A stretch of DNA of 64,000 nt, taken from positions 62,001 to 126,000 of the forward strand of contig JASGMJ010000006.1 in NCBI GenBank assembly GCA_030156535.1, in the 5' to 3' direction. Shown here in pieces: positions 42,928 to 52,042 of the stretch; position 1 is the first letter of the stretch; each line of letters starts with the position of its first letter. The translations under genes were made by a program, and so were the position numbers. Source of the DNA: Candidatus Sumerlaeota bacterium. GTDB taxonomy: Bacteria > Sumerlaeota > Sumerlaeia > SLMS01 > JAHLLQ01. The notes below the pieces were generated by a model that was not told the DNA's origin, searched no databases, and saw only the letters and a program-made list of their open reading frames with translations.

Positions 42928-43729
42928 GGCTCTCCTCCTCCTCGATTTCAAAGAGATCGCGCAGCTTGACGCGCAACGATTCCGGCGTTTCGGGGCGCTC
43001 GATCAGGCCATCGTGCGCAAGCGAGATCGTGCCGGTCTCCTCGGAGACCACCACGACCACGGCGTCGGTTTCCTCTGTCAGGCCAATGGCAGCGCGGTGG
43101 CGCGTCCCCATGTCCTTGGGGAGTTCCTGGGTCGAGAGCGGCAGGATGCACCCCGCCGCCGCGATGCGGTTGTTGCGTACAATCACAGCCCCGTCGTGCA
43201 GCGGCGTGGAGAGCGCGAAAATCGTCCGCAGGGTTTCCACGGAAACGAGCGCATCCATGAGGGTTCCCGTTTCGTGGTACGGGCGCAGCGACGCGCGGCG
43301 CTCCAGACAGATCAGGGCACCGACTCTCTTTTCCGCCAGCCGGGCCGCGGCCTTGATGACTTCCTCAATCGGCGTGGTTTCCTGCTTGAACAGGGCGCGG
43401 AAGATCGGCAACCGGCCGTATTCGGTCAGCCCCTTCTTTATTTCATTCTGAAAGACGACCAGAAAAAGGACCACGATCACGATCCACGCCCGGCCCAGCA
43501 GCGCCCGCATGGCGCTCAGTTCCCCCAGAATCGTCACCAAATAGAAGAACAACGTCGCTCCGAACACGATCATCAGGCCGCGCAAGGCAACCTGGCTGCG
43601 CGACTGCCGGAACATGTTGAGCAGGATGTAGAACACCAGCGCCAACATCAGGATGTCCACGGCATCGCGGATTCCCATGTTGGCCGTCAGGGCAACCAGA
43701 TCGGAGAAGAAGGAACGGACTTGCTTCAT
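42911..43729 (-). CDS. cdaA: Diadenylate cyclase (c-di-AMP synthase), CdaA type
   Basis: 272 residues, the usual size. Makes c-di-AMP from two ATP. Three membrane helices (about 24-42, 48-68 and 80-98) precede a DAC domain. The DGA motif (LHDGAVIV) and the RHR segment (GTRHRAAIG) are intact, so it should be active. c-di-AMP controls potassium and osmolyte uptake and cell-wall homeostasis. The YbbR/CdaR gene follows with overlap; glmM, the third member of the common operon, is not present. Instead a PhnD-like binding protein and histidine kinase follow, an arrangement discussed in the findings. The start has GGAG about 5 bases upstream. Confidence 0.96.
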   Translation of the reverse strand: MKQVRSFFSDLVALTANMGIRDAVDILMLALVFYILLNMFRQSRSQVALRGLMIVFGATLFFYLVTILGELSAMRALLGRAWIVIVVLFLVVFQNEIKKGLTEYGRLPIFRALFKQETTPIEEVIKAAARLAEKRVGALICLERRASLRPYHETGTLMDALVSVETLRTIFALSTPLHDGAVIVRNNRIAAAGCILPLSTQELPKDMGTRHRAAIGLTEETDAVVVVVSEETGTISLAHDGLIERPETPESLRVKLRDLFEIEEEESRGETG

Positions 43730-43891
43730 GGAGGCTCCGGAACCGTCTCAATCGCGCAAGTCCAAGCTTATCCGGGCCTTGGGAGGGAAGGTCAAACCGG
43801 ATATGAATCTCCGGGGTCGATTGAAGCGCCGACGAGGGGAAGTGGAACCCGCCACCGAAAACCCTTGTCTAAAACCCGCGAGCCATTCGGG

Positions 43892-43910
43892 ACGCCGTGC
43901 TTGACGGCGT
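43892..43910. promoter_or_regulatory. Perfect 7-bp hairpin in the divergent gap upstream of cdaA and the 1304-residue gene
   Basis: ACGCCGT (43892-43898) with ACGGCGT (43904-43910) around GCTTG. It is in the 262-base divergent region between cdaA and the repeat-protein gene. It could be an operator or an RNA hairpin for either gene. Confidence 0.35.
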
Positions 43911-43991
43911 TCTCCAACGTGGGTGCATTGGGGCAGGCAAGGGAAGGAAGTGGGGAGCACTGGCCGGTAGCTGCTCTCATCGAATGAATAC

Positions 43992-46900
43992 ATGACATCG
44001 CGTGACGCACCTCCGTTGATTCTGATCGTCCTGATTGCCGCCACGGTGGCGATCTTCGGCGTCTTTTTAACCCGGCATTCAAGTACGCCTTCCGGGACCC
44101 CCGGAGTGCGCGGCTATACCTCTGATCGCATCGAGCGTCAGGATCCCGCCGCCATGACGCTGCGCCGCAAGGCGACTCCGGCACCCGAGCCCACCGCCGC
44201 ACCGGATCCGGAACCGACTCCGGAGCCCACGCCCGAAGCCGCTCCCGCCGAACTCGAACCGATCGAGAAGGCCATGAAGGAGCCGCCCGGCACCCTGTCC
44301 GGGTGGGTAAGCGGCGAGAACGGCATCCCCATTGCAGGCGTTGAGGTTCGCCTCGAATTCACGAATCTCGTCAAGGACGGCAAGCCAGGCCCCGAACTCA
44401 AGGTGCTCACCGGCGAGACGGGCCGCTTTGAGTTCCCTGCCGTCCCTCCCGGCACTTGGGACGTCATTGCCGAGCACCCCTCCTACGCCGTCGCCAAGAC
44501 CCCCGGCCTTGAGGTCCAATCGGAGAGGGAAACGGAAGGCGTCGAACTCGTCATGGAGCCGGCCCTGACCGTGAAGGGAAAGGCGCGCACCACCACGGGG
44601 CTGAATCTGGAAGGGGTGCAGCTCGTCCTGGCCCGCCAGATCGTCAGCGTCGCCCGCGCCGACGGCGAAGTCGTCGCCACCGAGATTCCCTATCGAGAGA
44701 CGCGCTCGAATGCGAAAGGCGAGTGGCAGATCGATCGGGCCGGGCCGGGCAGTCACATCCTGACAGCCTCGCTGCGGGGATTCGCCACCGAGCGCCTGGA
44801 ATTCGATCTGGCCCGCGAAGGCGCCAACGAGCTCACCGTCCTGCTCTCCCCCGGCGCCAACATCGGAGGGATCGTGCGCTCGGCCAAGGGCCTGCCGGTT
44901 CCCAGCACCACGATCACGCTGACCGATCCCTCAGACTCAAAGTTCAAGGAGGAAGTCACCACCAAGCCCGACGGCTCCTTCATTATCGGTGGCCTGCGGG
45001 CCGAGCGCACGTACAGCCTGACGGCCAAGGCGGACAACTTCGCCCCCGCAGGCCCAATCGCCATTCCCGCAGGACGCCTGGAAAACCTCATCATTCTCGA
45101 GTCCGGCGGAGCAATCACCGGGATGGTGACAAGCAGCGAAACCGGCCAGCCGCTTCAGGGCATCATCCTGGCCCTCGAATCCACCGTGTCGGGCATCCCC
45201 GTCGATCAGACGACCTCTTCGCGCTCCGACGGCACCTACGAGTTCCCCCTCCTCCCCTCGGGAACGTACAATATCCGGGTCAGGAACGACCGCCTGACGT
45301 GCGAGCCGCGTCTGGGCGTCAAAGTCAAAATCCCCAAAGTCACCGAGGGCATTAACTTCCAACTCTATCCGGGCAAGAGTATCACGGGAGTCGTGGCGGA
45401 TGCCGCCACGGGCGAACGCATCGGCGAAGCCACCGTGAACTTGACGAGCAGTGTCGGCCCCCAGTTCCTGTCCTCGAGCAGTCAGAAGACGACGACGGAC
45501 CCCGGCGGCTCGTTCACCGTGGAGAACCTCCCCTACGGCCTCTACTCGCTCGATGCAACGGCCGACGGCTACCTGCGCTACCCCGGGCCGGGAGGCACCG
45601 CCGAGGTGCGCCTGCTCCCCGACGAAAAACCCGAACCCGTCGAATTGTTTCTCGCCCGCGGAGGCACGGTTTCCGGCTGCGTACTCGACGCCTCCGGAGC
45701 CCCGGTGGGCGGCGCCTTTGTCAACCTGTACAACACCCCCGGCGCTCCCGTGCGCATCAATACCAGCAAGTTGCAGGCAACCGCCGACGATTCCGGCAAT
45801 TTCGAGATCGATGGAATTCCCCTGGACACGGACGTTTACCTGACCGCAAGCGCCACGCCACTGGGAGGAAAGATCCCCCTGGATGCGCAGGGCACAGCCG
45901 ACTCGGCCAGCACGGCGCTCTACGGACTCGCCAAGGGCAAGAGCGACCCCATCATTCTGACGCAGTTCCTTTCCACCGCCAATGTCACAATCCGCCTCAC
46001 CATCGGCGGGCCATTGACAGTGAACGTGATGGACGAGAATGGCTCGGCCCTCGTCGACGTTGACGTGTCCATTTCCCACGACGAGTTTAGCGGCGACGGG
46101 ACCCCGGCTGCCTGGAAGGGAAAAACGACGAGTTCGGGCAAGTACACATTCGCCAACGTCCCCGCCGGCGTGGGAACGGCCTACGCTTCCAAGAGCGGCT
46201 ATATTGGCTCCTCCACGCGTTTCGCGGTCCAGGATGGGTCGCCCTCCGAAGTCACTCTGACGCTTGAGAGTGGTCTCTCCATCGAAGGCTACGTCGTGGA
46301 CGACGCGGGGATTCCGTTTCAGGAAGGCTATGTCGATGCGCGCGGAGAATCCGGCGCGCGCGGCAGCGGCCGGGGCAGTATCGACGCGCGTGGGCACTTC
46401 ACCATCGACGGCCTGGGCGAGGGCAACTTCAAGCTCATCGCCTACGCCACCCGCCAGACGCCCACGGGCAAGCATACGGTGCGCCGGGAAGTCACCGGCG
46501 TCGACGTGCGCACCACCGAGGAAGTCATCCAGGTTCCGATGAACGGACGCGTCGACGGCGTCGTCGTCGATCAGGAAACAGACGATCCGATCTCCGGAGC
46601 CTCGATCACCATCTCGGGCACTTACGAGGTCCGTTCGGGCTCCAAGGCCAGCTTCAAGTCCAGCACCAGCGCCAAGGAACCCCCGGGAGAGTTCAGCTTC
46701 CGCAGTCTTCCCCCGGGGGACTACCGCCTCAGCATCAGCGCCTCGAACTACCTATCCACCACCCTGGACGGCATAACTGTCGATTCCCCCGGTACGTTCT
46801 CGGTGGGGCGCATCGCCTTGGCACAGGGAGCCGCGTTGACCGCAACGGTTGTGGCGGAGGACACGGAGAAGCCAATCAGCGGGGCAACGGTCGTGCTCGA

Positions 46901-47906
46901 CCCCAGCGGCAGAAGCGGCAAGACCAACAGCAAGGGGGTCGTGCGCATTGCTTCGCTCCCCGCCGATGTGTATACTCTTCAGGTCTCGCATTCCCAGTAT
47001 CTGTCGAAGACCGTGAAACTGGTCCAGGTGCCCGAGGAGGGCGACGTGGACGCAGGCACGATCAAGCTCGACCCTGGCGGGCGGCTCGTTGGGCGCGTCA
47101 CGGACGACGTGAGCAAGCCCGTCAAAGGCGCTCTCGTGACGGTGCGCTACGTCGGCGAAGAGTGGAAACGCACCGCGCGCACCAACGACGGCGGACGCGT
47201 CACCATCGAGGGACTCAAGCCCGGCACCGTTCTCATCACCGTCACCGCTGCCTTTACCCGCGGAAACGTGACCAAGAGCATCGAGAAGACCATCTCGTCG
47301 TCGGCAGAGACCACCTTCGACATCCAGCTCGTCGGCAACCTGGTTCTCGAAGGAGGGATTTTCTCCAACGGACGCGGCGATCCGATCAACTGCTCGGTCG
47401 ATCTCTATCCTTTGGAGAGCGACGGCAGCCCCGTCATCAACGGCCGCATCCGCGCCACCGTCACGGGCTCCAACTACCGCGCCACCGACCTGATCGAGGG
47501 CGACTACCTGATCCTCGTTTCCGCGTCGATCAACGGGCGTGTCTACCAGTGGGACGACCGCATCACGCTGACGTATCCCGGCAAGACTCTGCCACTGATC
47601 CCGCCGCGCGCACGCATCGCCGGGCGGGTGCTCAACGCCGACATGACCTACGCCCTGCCTGACATCAACATCCGCCTGCGCAGTCTTTCGGCTCCGCAAA
47701 GCGGCGTCGCCGCGCTCCAGGCCTTCTGGGAATACACCACCCAGTCCGACGAGCTCGGCTACTACGAATTCGAGTGCCTGCGCGCGGGCACCTACGAAAT
47801 CGTGGCCACCGAGGTCGGCTCCTCCGACCCCCTCGTCCTCGACATCCTGCAGCTCAATGATTCCAACACCACCCTGAGCTACGACCTGATCGAGCAGAGA
47901 GACTAG
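43992..47906 (+). CDS. Membrane-anchored protein with about a dozen carboxypeptidase-regulatory-like repeats
   Basis: 1304 residues. An N-terminal hydrophobic segment (about 8-26, LILIVLIAATVAIFGVF) acts as a signal anchor, followed by a basic loop, then a Pro/Glu/Ala linker (about 55-90). From residue about 100 on there are repeated beta domains of 80-90 residues. Each begins with a strand like GTLSGWVSGENGIPIAGVEVRL or ISGMV.. and contains ...GRFEFPAVPPGTWDVI... or ...YEFPLLPSGTYNIRV..., the hallmark of carboxypeptidase regulatory-like (CarboxypepD_reg) or Cna_B-like domains. At least ten are visible. Such proteins form extended stalks at the cell surface. No enzymatic domain was found. It is alone, followed by a strong hairpin. 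No clear ribosome-binding site. Confidence 0.82.
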   Translation: MTSRDAPPLILIVLIAATVAIFGVFLTRHSSTPSGTPGVRGYTSDRIERQDPAAMTLRRKATPAPEPTAAPDPEPTPEPTPEAAPAELEPIEKAMKEPPGTLSGWVSGENGIPIAGVEVRLEFTNLVKDGKPGPELKVLTGETGRFEFPAVPPGTWDVIAEHPSYAVAKTPGLEVQSERETEGVELVMEPALTVKGKARTTTGLNLEGVQLVLARQIVSVARADGEVVATEIPYRETRSNAKGEWQIDRAGPGSHILTASLRGFATERLEFDLAREGANELTVLLSPGANIGGIVRSAKGLPVPSTTITLTDPSDSKFKEEVTTKPDGSFIIGGLRAERTYSLTAKADNFAPAGPIAIPAGRLENLIILESGGAITGMVTSSETGQPLQGIILALESTVSGIPVDQTTSSRSDGTYEFPLLPSGTYNIRVRNDRLTCEPRLGVKVKIPKVTEGINFQLYPGKSITGVVADAATGERIGEATVNLTSSVGPQFLSSSSQKTTTDPGGSFTVENLPYGLYSLDATADGYLRYPGPGGTAEVRLLPDEKPEPVELFLARGGTVSGCVLDASGAPVGGAFVNLYNTPGAPVRINTSKLQATADDSGNFEIDGIPLDTDVYLTASATPLGGKIPLDAQGTADSASTALYGLAKGKSDPIILTQFLSTANVTIRLTIGGPLTVNVMDENGSALVDVDVSISHDEFSGDGTPAAWKGKTTSSGKYTFANVPAGVGTAYASKSGYIGSSTRFAVQDGSPSEVTLTLESGLSIEGYVVDDAGIPFQEGYVDARGESGARGSGRGSIDARGHFTIDGLGEGNFKLIAYATRQTPTGKHTVRREVTGVDVRTTEEVIQVPMNGRVDGVVVDQETDDPISGASITISGTYEVRSGSKASFKSSTSAKEPPGEFSFRSLPPGDYRLSISASNYLSTTLDGITVDSPGTFSVGRIALAQGAALTATVVAEDTEKPISGATVVLDPSGRSGKTNSKGVVRIASLPADVYTLQVSHSQYLSKTVKLVQVPEEGDVDAGTIKLDPGGRLVGRVTDDVSKPVKGALVTVRYVGEEWKRTARTNDGGRVTIEGLKPGTVLITVTAAFTRGNVTKSIEKTISSSAETTFDIQLVGNLVLEGGIFSNGRGDPINCSVDLYPLESDGSPVINGRIRATVTGSNYRATDLIEGDYLILVSASINGRVYQWDDRITLTYPGKTLPLIPPRARIAGRVLNADMTYALPDINIRLRSLSAPQSGVAALQAFWEYTTQSDELGYYEFECLRAGTYEIVATEVGSSDPLVLDILQLNDSNTTLSYDLIEQRD

Positions 47907-47915
47907 CGCCTTCCC

Positions 47916-47962
47916 CTTCTGTGAGCGCCGGGTTGGGTTCCGCACCGGCGCTCTCACAGAAG
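47916..47962 (+). terminator. Long imperfect hairpin after the 1304-residue gene
   Basis: A 16-nt arm at 47916-47931 pairs with 47945-47962, with one bulged T at 47954 and a 13-nt loop. The stem is long and starts ten bases past the stop. There is no U tract (GAGCCGG follows), so it may protect the 3' end instead of terminating. Confidence 0.6.
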
Positions 47963-48164
47963 AGCCGGAAAGTTGTAGCCGGCAAGCACGGGAAGCAGCG
48001 CGTCTTGGGCGAGGCTACGCCCCCAGCCTCTCTTCTGGTGTCTTCTTTCTTGACGGTGTTGTGCGAACCCCGGGAAGCCTCGCGCAATCAGGATTCACCA
48101 TGGTGGGGAACAAGGCTCATTCAGGCCGTTTCCCGTCCTTGGAATATCCGCCAGGAACAGGCCG

Positions 48165-49652
48165 TTGACCGGGCAGAATCACGCCGCCGCATCCCGCGTT
48201 CTCTATGTTGCCGCCTCGGCCGACGAGGCGGAACTGGCTGCGCTGGTGTTCGGGCGCCACTGGCCCGCCGTTTCCCTGATCGCCGTCAACGAGACGCCCG
48301 CTCTCCTCGACGCCCTTGCCGGTGGCCCCTTCCTCGCCGCCGTACTCGATGCCGGAGCTCACTGGGCGGGCGGCAGCGCCCTGATCCCCATGCTTCGCCG
48401 GGACAACGCTGCCCTCCCCCTGCTGATTCTGCGGGACGCCCGGGACTGCTCCGCCGCGCATTCGCCCGAGCCTGCCTGCCAGTCCACTGAGAAATGCCCC
48501 GCCGTTTTCCTGCGCCTTCCCGCCCTGGTGCGCTCGCTCGTCGAGACTCCCGGCTCGCCGGCGCAGTCCTCCGCCGCGCTCGAACCCCTCCTCGACGATG
48601 CCGGCATCGGATGGTTTCTTGCCAATCGGGACGGACGCTTGCTGGAGGCAAACGCCGCATTCCGCCGTCTGATCGCCGCCGACGGGAAGGCCGCTGCCAC
48701 CTCGTTGAATCTCGCGGAACTCTCCGCCGCGCCGGGTTCGCTCTCGCGTTTGCTGGAGCAGGCCGCCGCCAGCGAAACGGGCATCGAGGAGCGCCTGCCC
48801 CTGCGCGCGCTCGACGGCAGCCCGCTCTTCGTGTCACTCCGCCTGCGCCGCCAGGATGCCGCCGGTGCCCTGCTGCGCGGCCTCGTCGAAGACCACACCG
48901 CGCGCGAGAACCGCATCCACGAACTCGAAACAAGAATCGTCAGCCTCGAAAGCGACCAGGCCGAACTCCAGCACCTGACCCACTTTGCCTCCCATGAATT
49001 GCAGGAACCCCTGCGCACCGTCGAACGCTTCACGCGCCTCCTGATCGAGCAGTGCCGCGAGTTTCTCAATGGGACCACCGACCAGCACGCCCGCCTGATC
49101 GTGGAATCGACCGAGCGTGCCCAGCGCCTCGTCGATGACTTGCTGCTTTACTCGCGCGCCCTCAATGTGCCCGTGCGTCTCGAACGCGTCGACGCCAACC
49201 GGGCGCTGGCGCAGGCGCTGGCCAACGTGCAGGCACTGATCGAGGAAACGGGCGCGGACGTGCGCCGCGGCCCGCTTCCCGACACGCTGCGCGGCGACCC
49301 CCGCGGCCTGGCAACGCTCTTCCAGAATCTTGTCGCCAATGCCCTCAAGTACCGGAGCACGCAGAAGCCCCGCGTGGAAATTTCTGCGGAACCGCAAGGG
49401 GGCGAATGGCGCTTTGCCGTCCGCGACAACGGAGAAGGCATCGCGGAAAACGACCGCGATCGCATCTTCCGTCCCTTTGAACGCCTGCACAGCCACGACG
49501 AAATCCCCGGCACCGGGCTCGGTCTCGCCCTGTGCCGACGCATTGCACAGAGCCATGGAGGAAGTCTCTGGGTGGAATCCCAGCCGGGAGAGGGCTCCAC
49601 CTTCTATTTCACGCTGCCAGCCATGGAGGCACCACATGAGTCACCCCGATAA
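48165..49652 (+). CDS. Soluble histidine kinase with pseudo-receiver and PAS-like domain
   Basis: 495 residues from a TTG start with AGGAACAGG upstream. Residues 10-110 have a receiver-like layout (VLYVAASADEAELAALVF, AAVLDAG, PLLILRDARD), but the acidic pair is lost, so it is probably a pseudo-receiver. Residues about 135-250 look like a PAS domain (DDAGIGWFLANRDGRLLEANAAFRRLI). HisKA has the histidine in FASHELQEPLRTVERF, the phytochrome-type box. HATPase motifs are N box FQNLVANALKYRS, G1 DNGEGIAEND, F box FRPFERLH and G2 GTGLGLALC. The stop overlaps the next gene by 17 bases. It may phosphorylate the receiver of the downstream GGDEF-EAL protein. Confidence 0.9.
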   Translation: MTGQNHAAASRVLYVAASADEAELAALVFGRHWPAVSLIAVNETPALLDALAGGPFLAAVLDAGAHWAGGSALIPMLRRDNAALPLLILRDARDCSAAHSPEPACQSTEKCPAVFLRLPALVRSLVETPGSPAQSSAALEPLLDDAGIGWFLANRDGRLLEANAAFRRLIAADGKAAATSLNLAELSAAPGSLSRLLEQAAASETGIEERLPLRALDGSPLFVSLRLRRQDAAGALLRGLVEDHTARENRIHELETRIVSLESDQAELQHLTHFASHELQEPLRTVERFTRLLIEQCREFLNGTTDQHARLIVESTERAQRLVDDLLLYSRALNVPVRLERVDANRALAQALANVQALIEETGADVRRGPLPDTLRGDPRGLATLFQNLVANALKYRSTQKPRVEISAEPQGGEWRFAVRDNGEGIAENDRDRIFRPFERLHSHDEIPGTGLGLALCRRIAQSHGGSLWVESQPGEGSTFYFTLPAMEAPHESPR

Positions 49653-51795
49653 GCCCGGCAACAGGGCACGTTCCGCTCCCGGAGAAGCAACGGGCACGCC
49701 GGCGGACAAGACCCGCGTCCTGCTGATCGAGGACTCGCTCGCTGATGCGGCGTGGGTCCAGCAGTGCCTCGCCGCAGCTCCTCGCGGCAAATACGAGGTC
49801 GATCACGCCGGCCGCCTTGCCGAGGGCATCGAGCGCGCCTCGTCGGCGGACTACGACATCGTCCTGCTCGACCTTTGCCTCCCCGACAGCCGGGGCGAAG
49901 AGACCTGGCGCCGCGCCCTCACCGACATCGCCGGTCTTCCCATTATCCTGATGACCGGGCTCGAAGACGATCACCTTGCCGAAACAGCCCTGCGCGACGG
50001 CATTCAGGACTACCTGCACAAACGCGGCATCGAAGCCGATCCGCTGACTCGCGCCATCCGCTACGCCATCGAGCGGCACCGCGCCAGCGTCGCCCTGCAG
50101 GAAAGCCAGGAACGCTATGCCCTGGCCGCGCGCGGAGCCAACGACGGCATCTGGGACTGGAACCTGCGCACCAACACGATGACGTTCTCGAGCCGCTGGA
50201 AAGCCATGCTGGGCTTCGAGGACTTCGAGGTGGACGACGAACCCGACGAGTGGTTCCGCCGCGTCCACCCCGAATACAACGACGCCGTCCGCATGAAAAT
50301 CGACGCCCACCTCGCGGGCAACACGACCTGCTTCGAGGACGAACACCCCATCATGCACCGCGACGGGCACTACATCTGGGTCCTCGTACGCGGCCTCGCC
50401 GTCTTCGGCGAAGACGGCAAGCCCCATCGCATGGCTGGATCGCAGACCGACATCTCCAAGCGCAAGAGCGCCGAGATCCGCCTCCACCACGAAGCCATGC
50501 ATGACGCCCTCACCGGATTGCCCAACCGCGCCCTGCTGCTCGACCACCTGCGCTCCGCCCTGGCACGCGCCCGCAGAAACCCGGGCTACCAGTTCGCCGT
50601 ACTCTTCATCGACCTCGACCGCTTCAAGATCGTCAACGACAGCCTCGGCCACCACACCGGCGACCAGGTCCTCGTCGAATTCGGAACAAAGATGCGCAGC
50701 CTTCTGCGCCCCGGCGACATTGCCGCGCGCCTGGGGGGCGACGAATTCGTCGTCTTCCTCAGCGATATCTCCCACATGCGCGACGCCACCCGTGTCGCCA
50801 CACGCATCCACGACGAACTGGTGAAGCCGTTCCGTCTCGACGGCATGGACGTCACCACGACCGCCAGCATCGGCATCGCCCTCAGCGCCACGGGCTACGA
50901 CAAGCCCGAAGACATCCTGCGCGACGCCGACGCCGCCATGTACCGCGCCAAATCCGGCGGGCGGAATCGCCACGAGGTCTTCGACCGCGAAATGCACGTC
51001 GCCGTCGTCTCCCTCCTCAAGCTCGAATCCCATCTGCGCCGCGCCCTGGAAAACAACGAGTTCCTCATCCACTACCAGCCCTTCGTTTCCCTCGAAAAGT
51101 GCCGCCTCACCGGCTTCGAGGCCCTCGTGCGCTGGATGCACCCGGAGAGGGGCCTCCTCGCCCCCAACGACTTCATCCCCCTGGCCGAGGAAACGGGGCT
51201 CATCGTCCCTCTCGGCTACTGGGTTCTGGAGAACGCCTGCCGCCAGATGGCACTGTGGAACCGCGACTACCCCGCCACCAAGGACATCAACATCAGCGTC
51301 AACCTGGCCAGCCCCCAGCTCTGCCAGGCCGACTTCAGCGGCGAACTCGCCCGGATTCTCGAAGAAACCGCGCTCCCCCCACGGCGCCTCAAACTCGAAA
51401 TCACCGAACGCACCATCATGGAGCCGCGTCCCGAGGTGCTCCAGAACCTCGCCGACCTCCGGGCGCTCGGCGTCCAGCTCCAAATCGACGACTTCGGAAC
51501 GGGCTACTCCTCGCTCGGGTTCCTGCGCAGCTACCCGATCGACCATCTCAAAATCGACCGCTCGTTCGTCCGCGGCATGGCCGAAAGTGGCGAGGACCTC
51601 GAAATCATCCGCACAATCGCCAGCCTGGCCAGCAACCTGCGCCTTCAAGTCATCGCCGAAGGCGTGGAAACCCACGCACAGTACAGCGCCCTGCGCGATC
51701 TGAAGATCGGCGAGGGTCAGGGGTTCTACTTCTCCCGTCCCCTGAGCGTCGACGGCGTCACCGGCCTGTTTGAGTCCCGGCATCTGGGCGGGTAA
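49636..51795 (+). CDS. REC-PAS-GGDEF-EAL dual c-di-GMP enzyme
   Basis: 719 residues, ATG at 49636 with GGAGG six bases upstream. Order: receiver with D79 (IVLLDLCLPD), PAS with PAC (about 155-275, GANDGIWDWNLRTNTMTFSSRW), GGDEF (GGDEF at 367-371 in ARLGGDEFVVF, I-site RPGD at 358-361) and EAL (EAL at 495-497, then NLASPQLC and DDFGTGYSSL). Both catalytic domains look intact, so the protein can make and break c-di-GMP; which wins is decided by regulation. The receiver could be phosphorylated by the kinase encoded just upstream. A terminator follows. Confidence 0.95.
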   Translation: MSHPDKPGNRARSAPGEATGTPADKTRVLLIEDSLADAAWVQQCLAAAPRGKYEVDHAGRLAEGIERASSADYDIVLLDLCLPDSRGEETWRRALTDIAGLPIILMTGLEDDHLAETALRDGIQDYLHKRGIEADPLTRAIRYAIERHRASVALQESQERYALAARGANDGIWDWNLRTNTMTFSSRWKAMLGFEDFEVDDEPDEWFRRVHPEYNDAVRMKIDAHLAGNTTCFEDEHPIMHRDGHYIWVLVRGLAVFGEDGKPHRMAGSQTDISKRKSAEIRLHHEAMHDALTGLPNRALLLDHLRSALARARRNPGYQFAVLFIDLDRFKIVNDSLGHHTGDQVLVEFGTKMRSLLRPGDIAARLGGDEFVVFLSDISHMRDATRVATRIHDELVKPFRLDGMDVTTTASIGIALSATGYDKPEDILRDADAAMYRAKSGGRNRHEVFDREMHVAVVSLLKLESHLRRALENNEFLIHYQPFVSLEKCRLTGFEALVRWMHPERGLLAPNDFIPLAEETGLIVPLGYWVLENACRQMALWNRDYPATKDINISVNLASPQLCQADFSGELARILEETALPPRRLKLEITERTIMEPRPEVLQNLADLRALGVQLQIDDFGTGYSSLGFLRSYPIDHLKIDRSFVRGMAESGEDLEIIRTIASLASNLRLQVIAEGVETHAQYSALRDLKIGEGQGFYFSRPLSVDGVTGLFESRHLGG

Positions 51796-51892
51796 ACGGC
51801 GCCCCCTGCCGTCCCTGTCCCGTTCGATTCGCCTCCTATTCAGGTTGACGAGGCCACACGACTTCGCTTCCGTCAATCAACTGGAAAGTCTC

Positions 51893-51917
51893 GGGAAGTG
51901 ATATCAGTGCACTTCCC
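51893..51917 (+). terminator. Terminator after the GGDEF-EAL gene
   Basis: GGGAAGTG (51893-51900) pairs with CACTTCCC (51910-51917), 9-nt loop, followed by TCTTTCTTGG. It lies 98 bases past the stop, so it may end a long 3' UTR. Confidence 0.55.
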
Positions 51918-52042
51918 TCTTTCTTGGGGGTCCGTATTCGGGAATTCGGATCAGCCCGGTGTAAGTGTGGCAGCTTGCGCTGGGCTCGGCGGGCTGCTGA
52001 ACGCATCCCCCCAACAGCTTATTTCCTCAGGAGACCAAGAGC

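Noticed and set aside
43797-43814. Similar short stretch CCGGATATGAATC at 43797 and 55609
   Set aside because: Only about 13 bases shared between two intergenic sites; too short to call a repeat.
49609-51876. 755-codon minus-strand open frame opposite the GGDEF-EAL gene
   Set aside because: It is the antisense of a gene with intact catalytic motifs and has no start signals.
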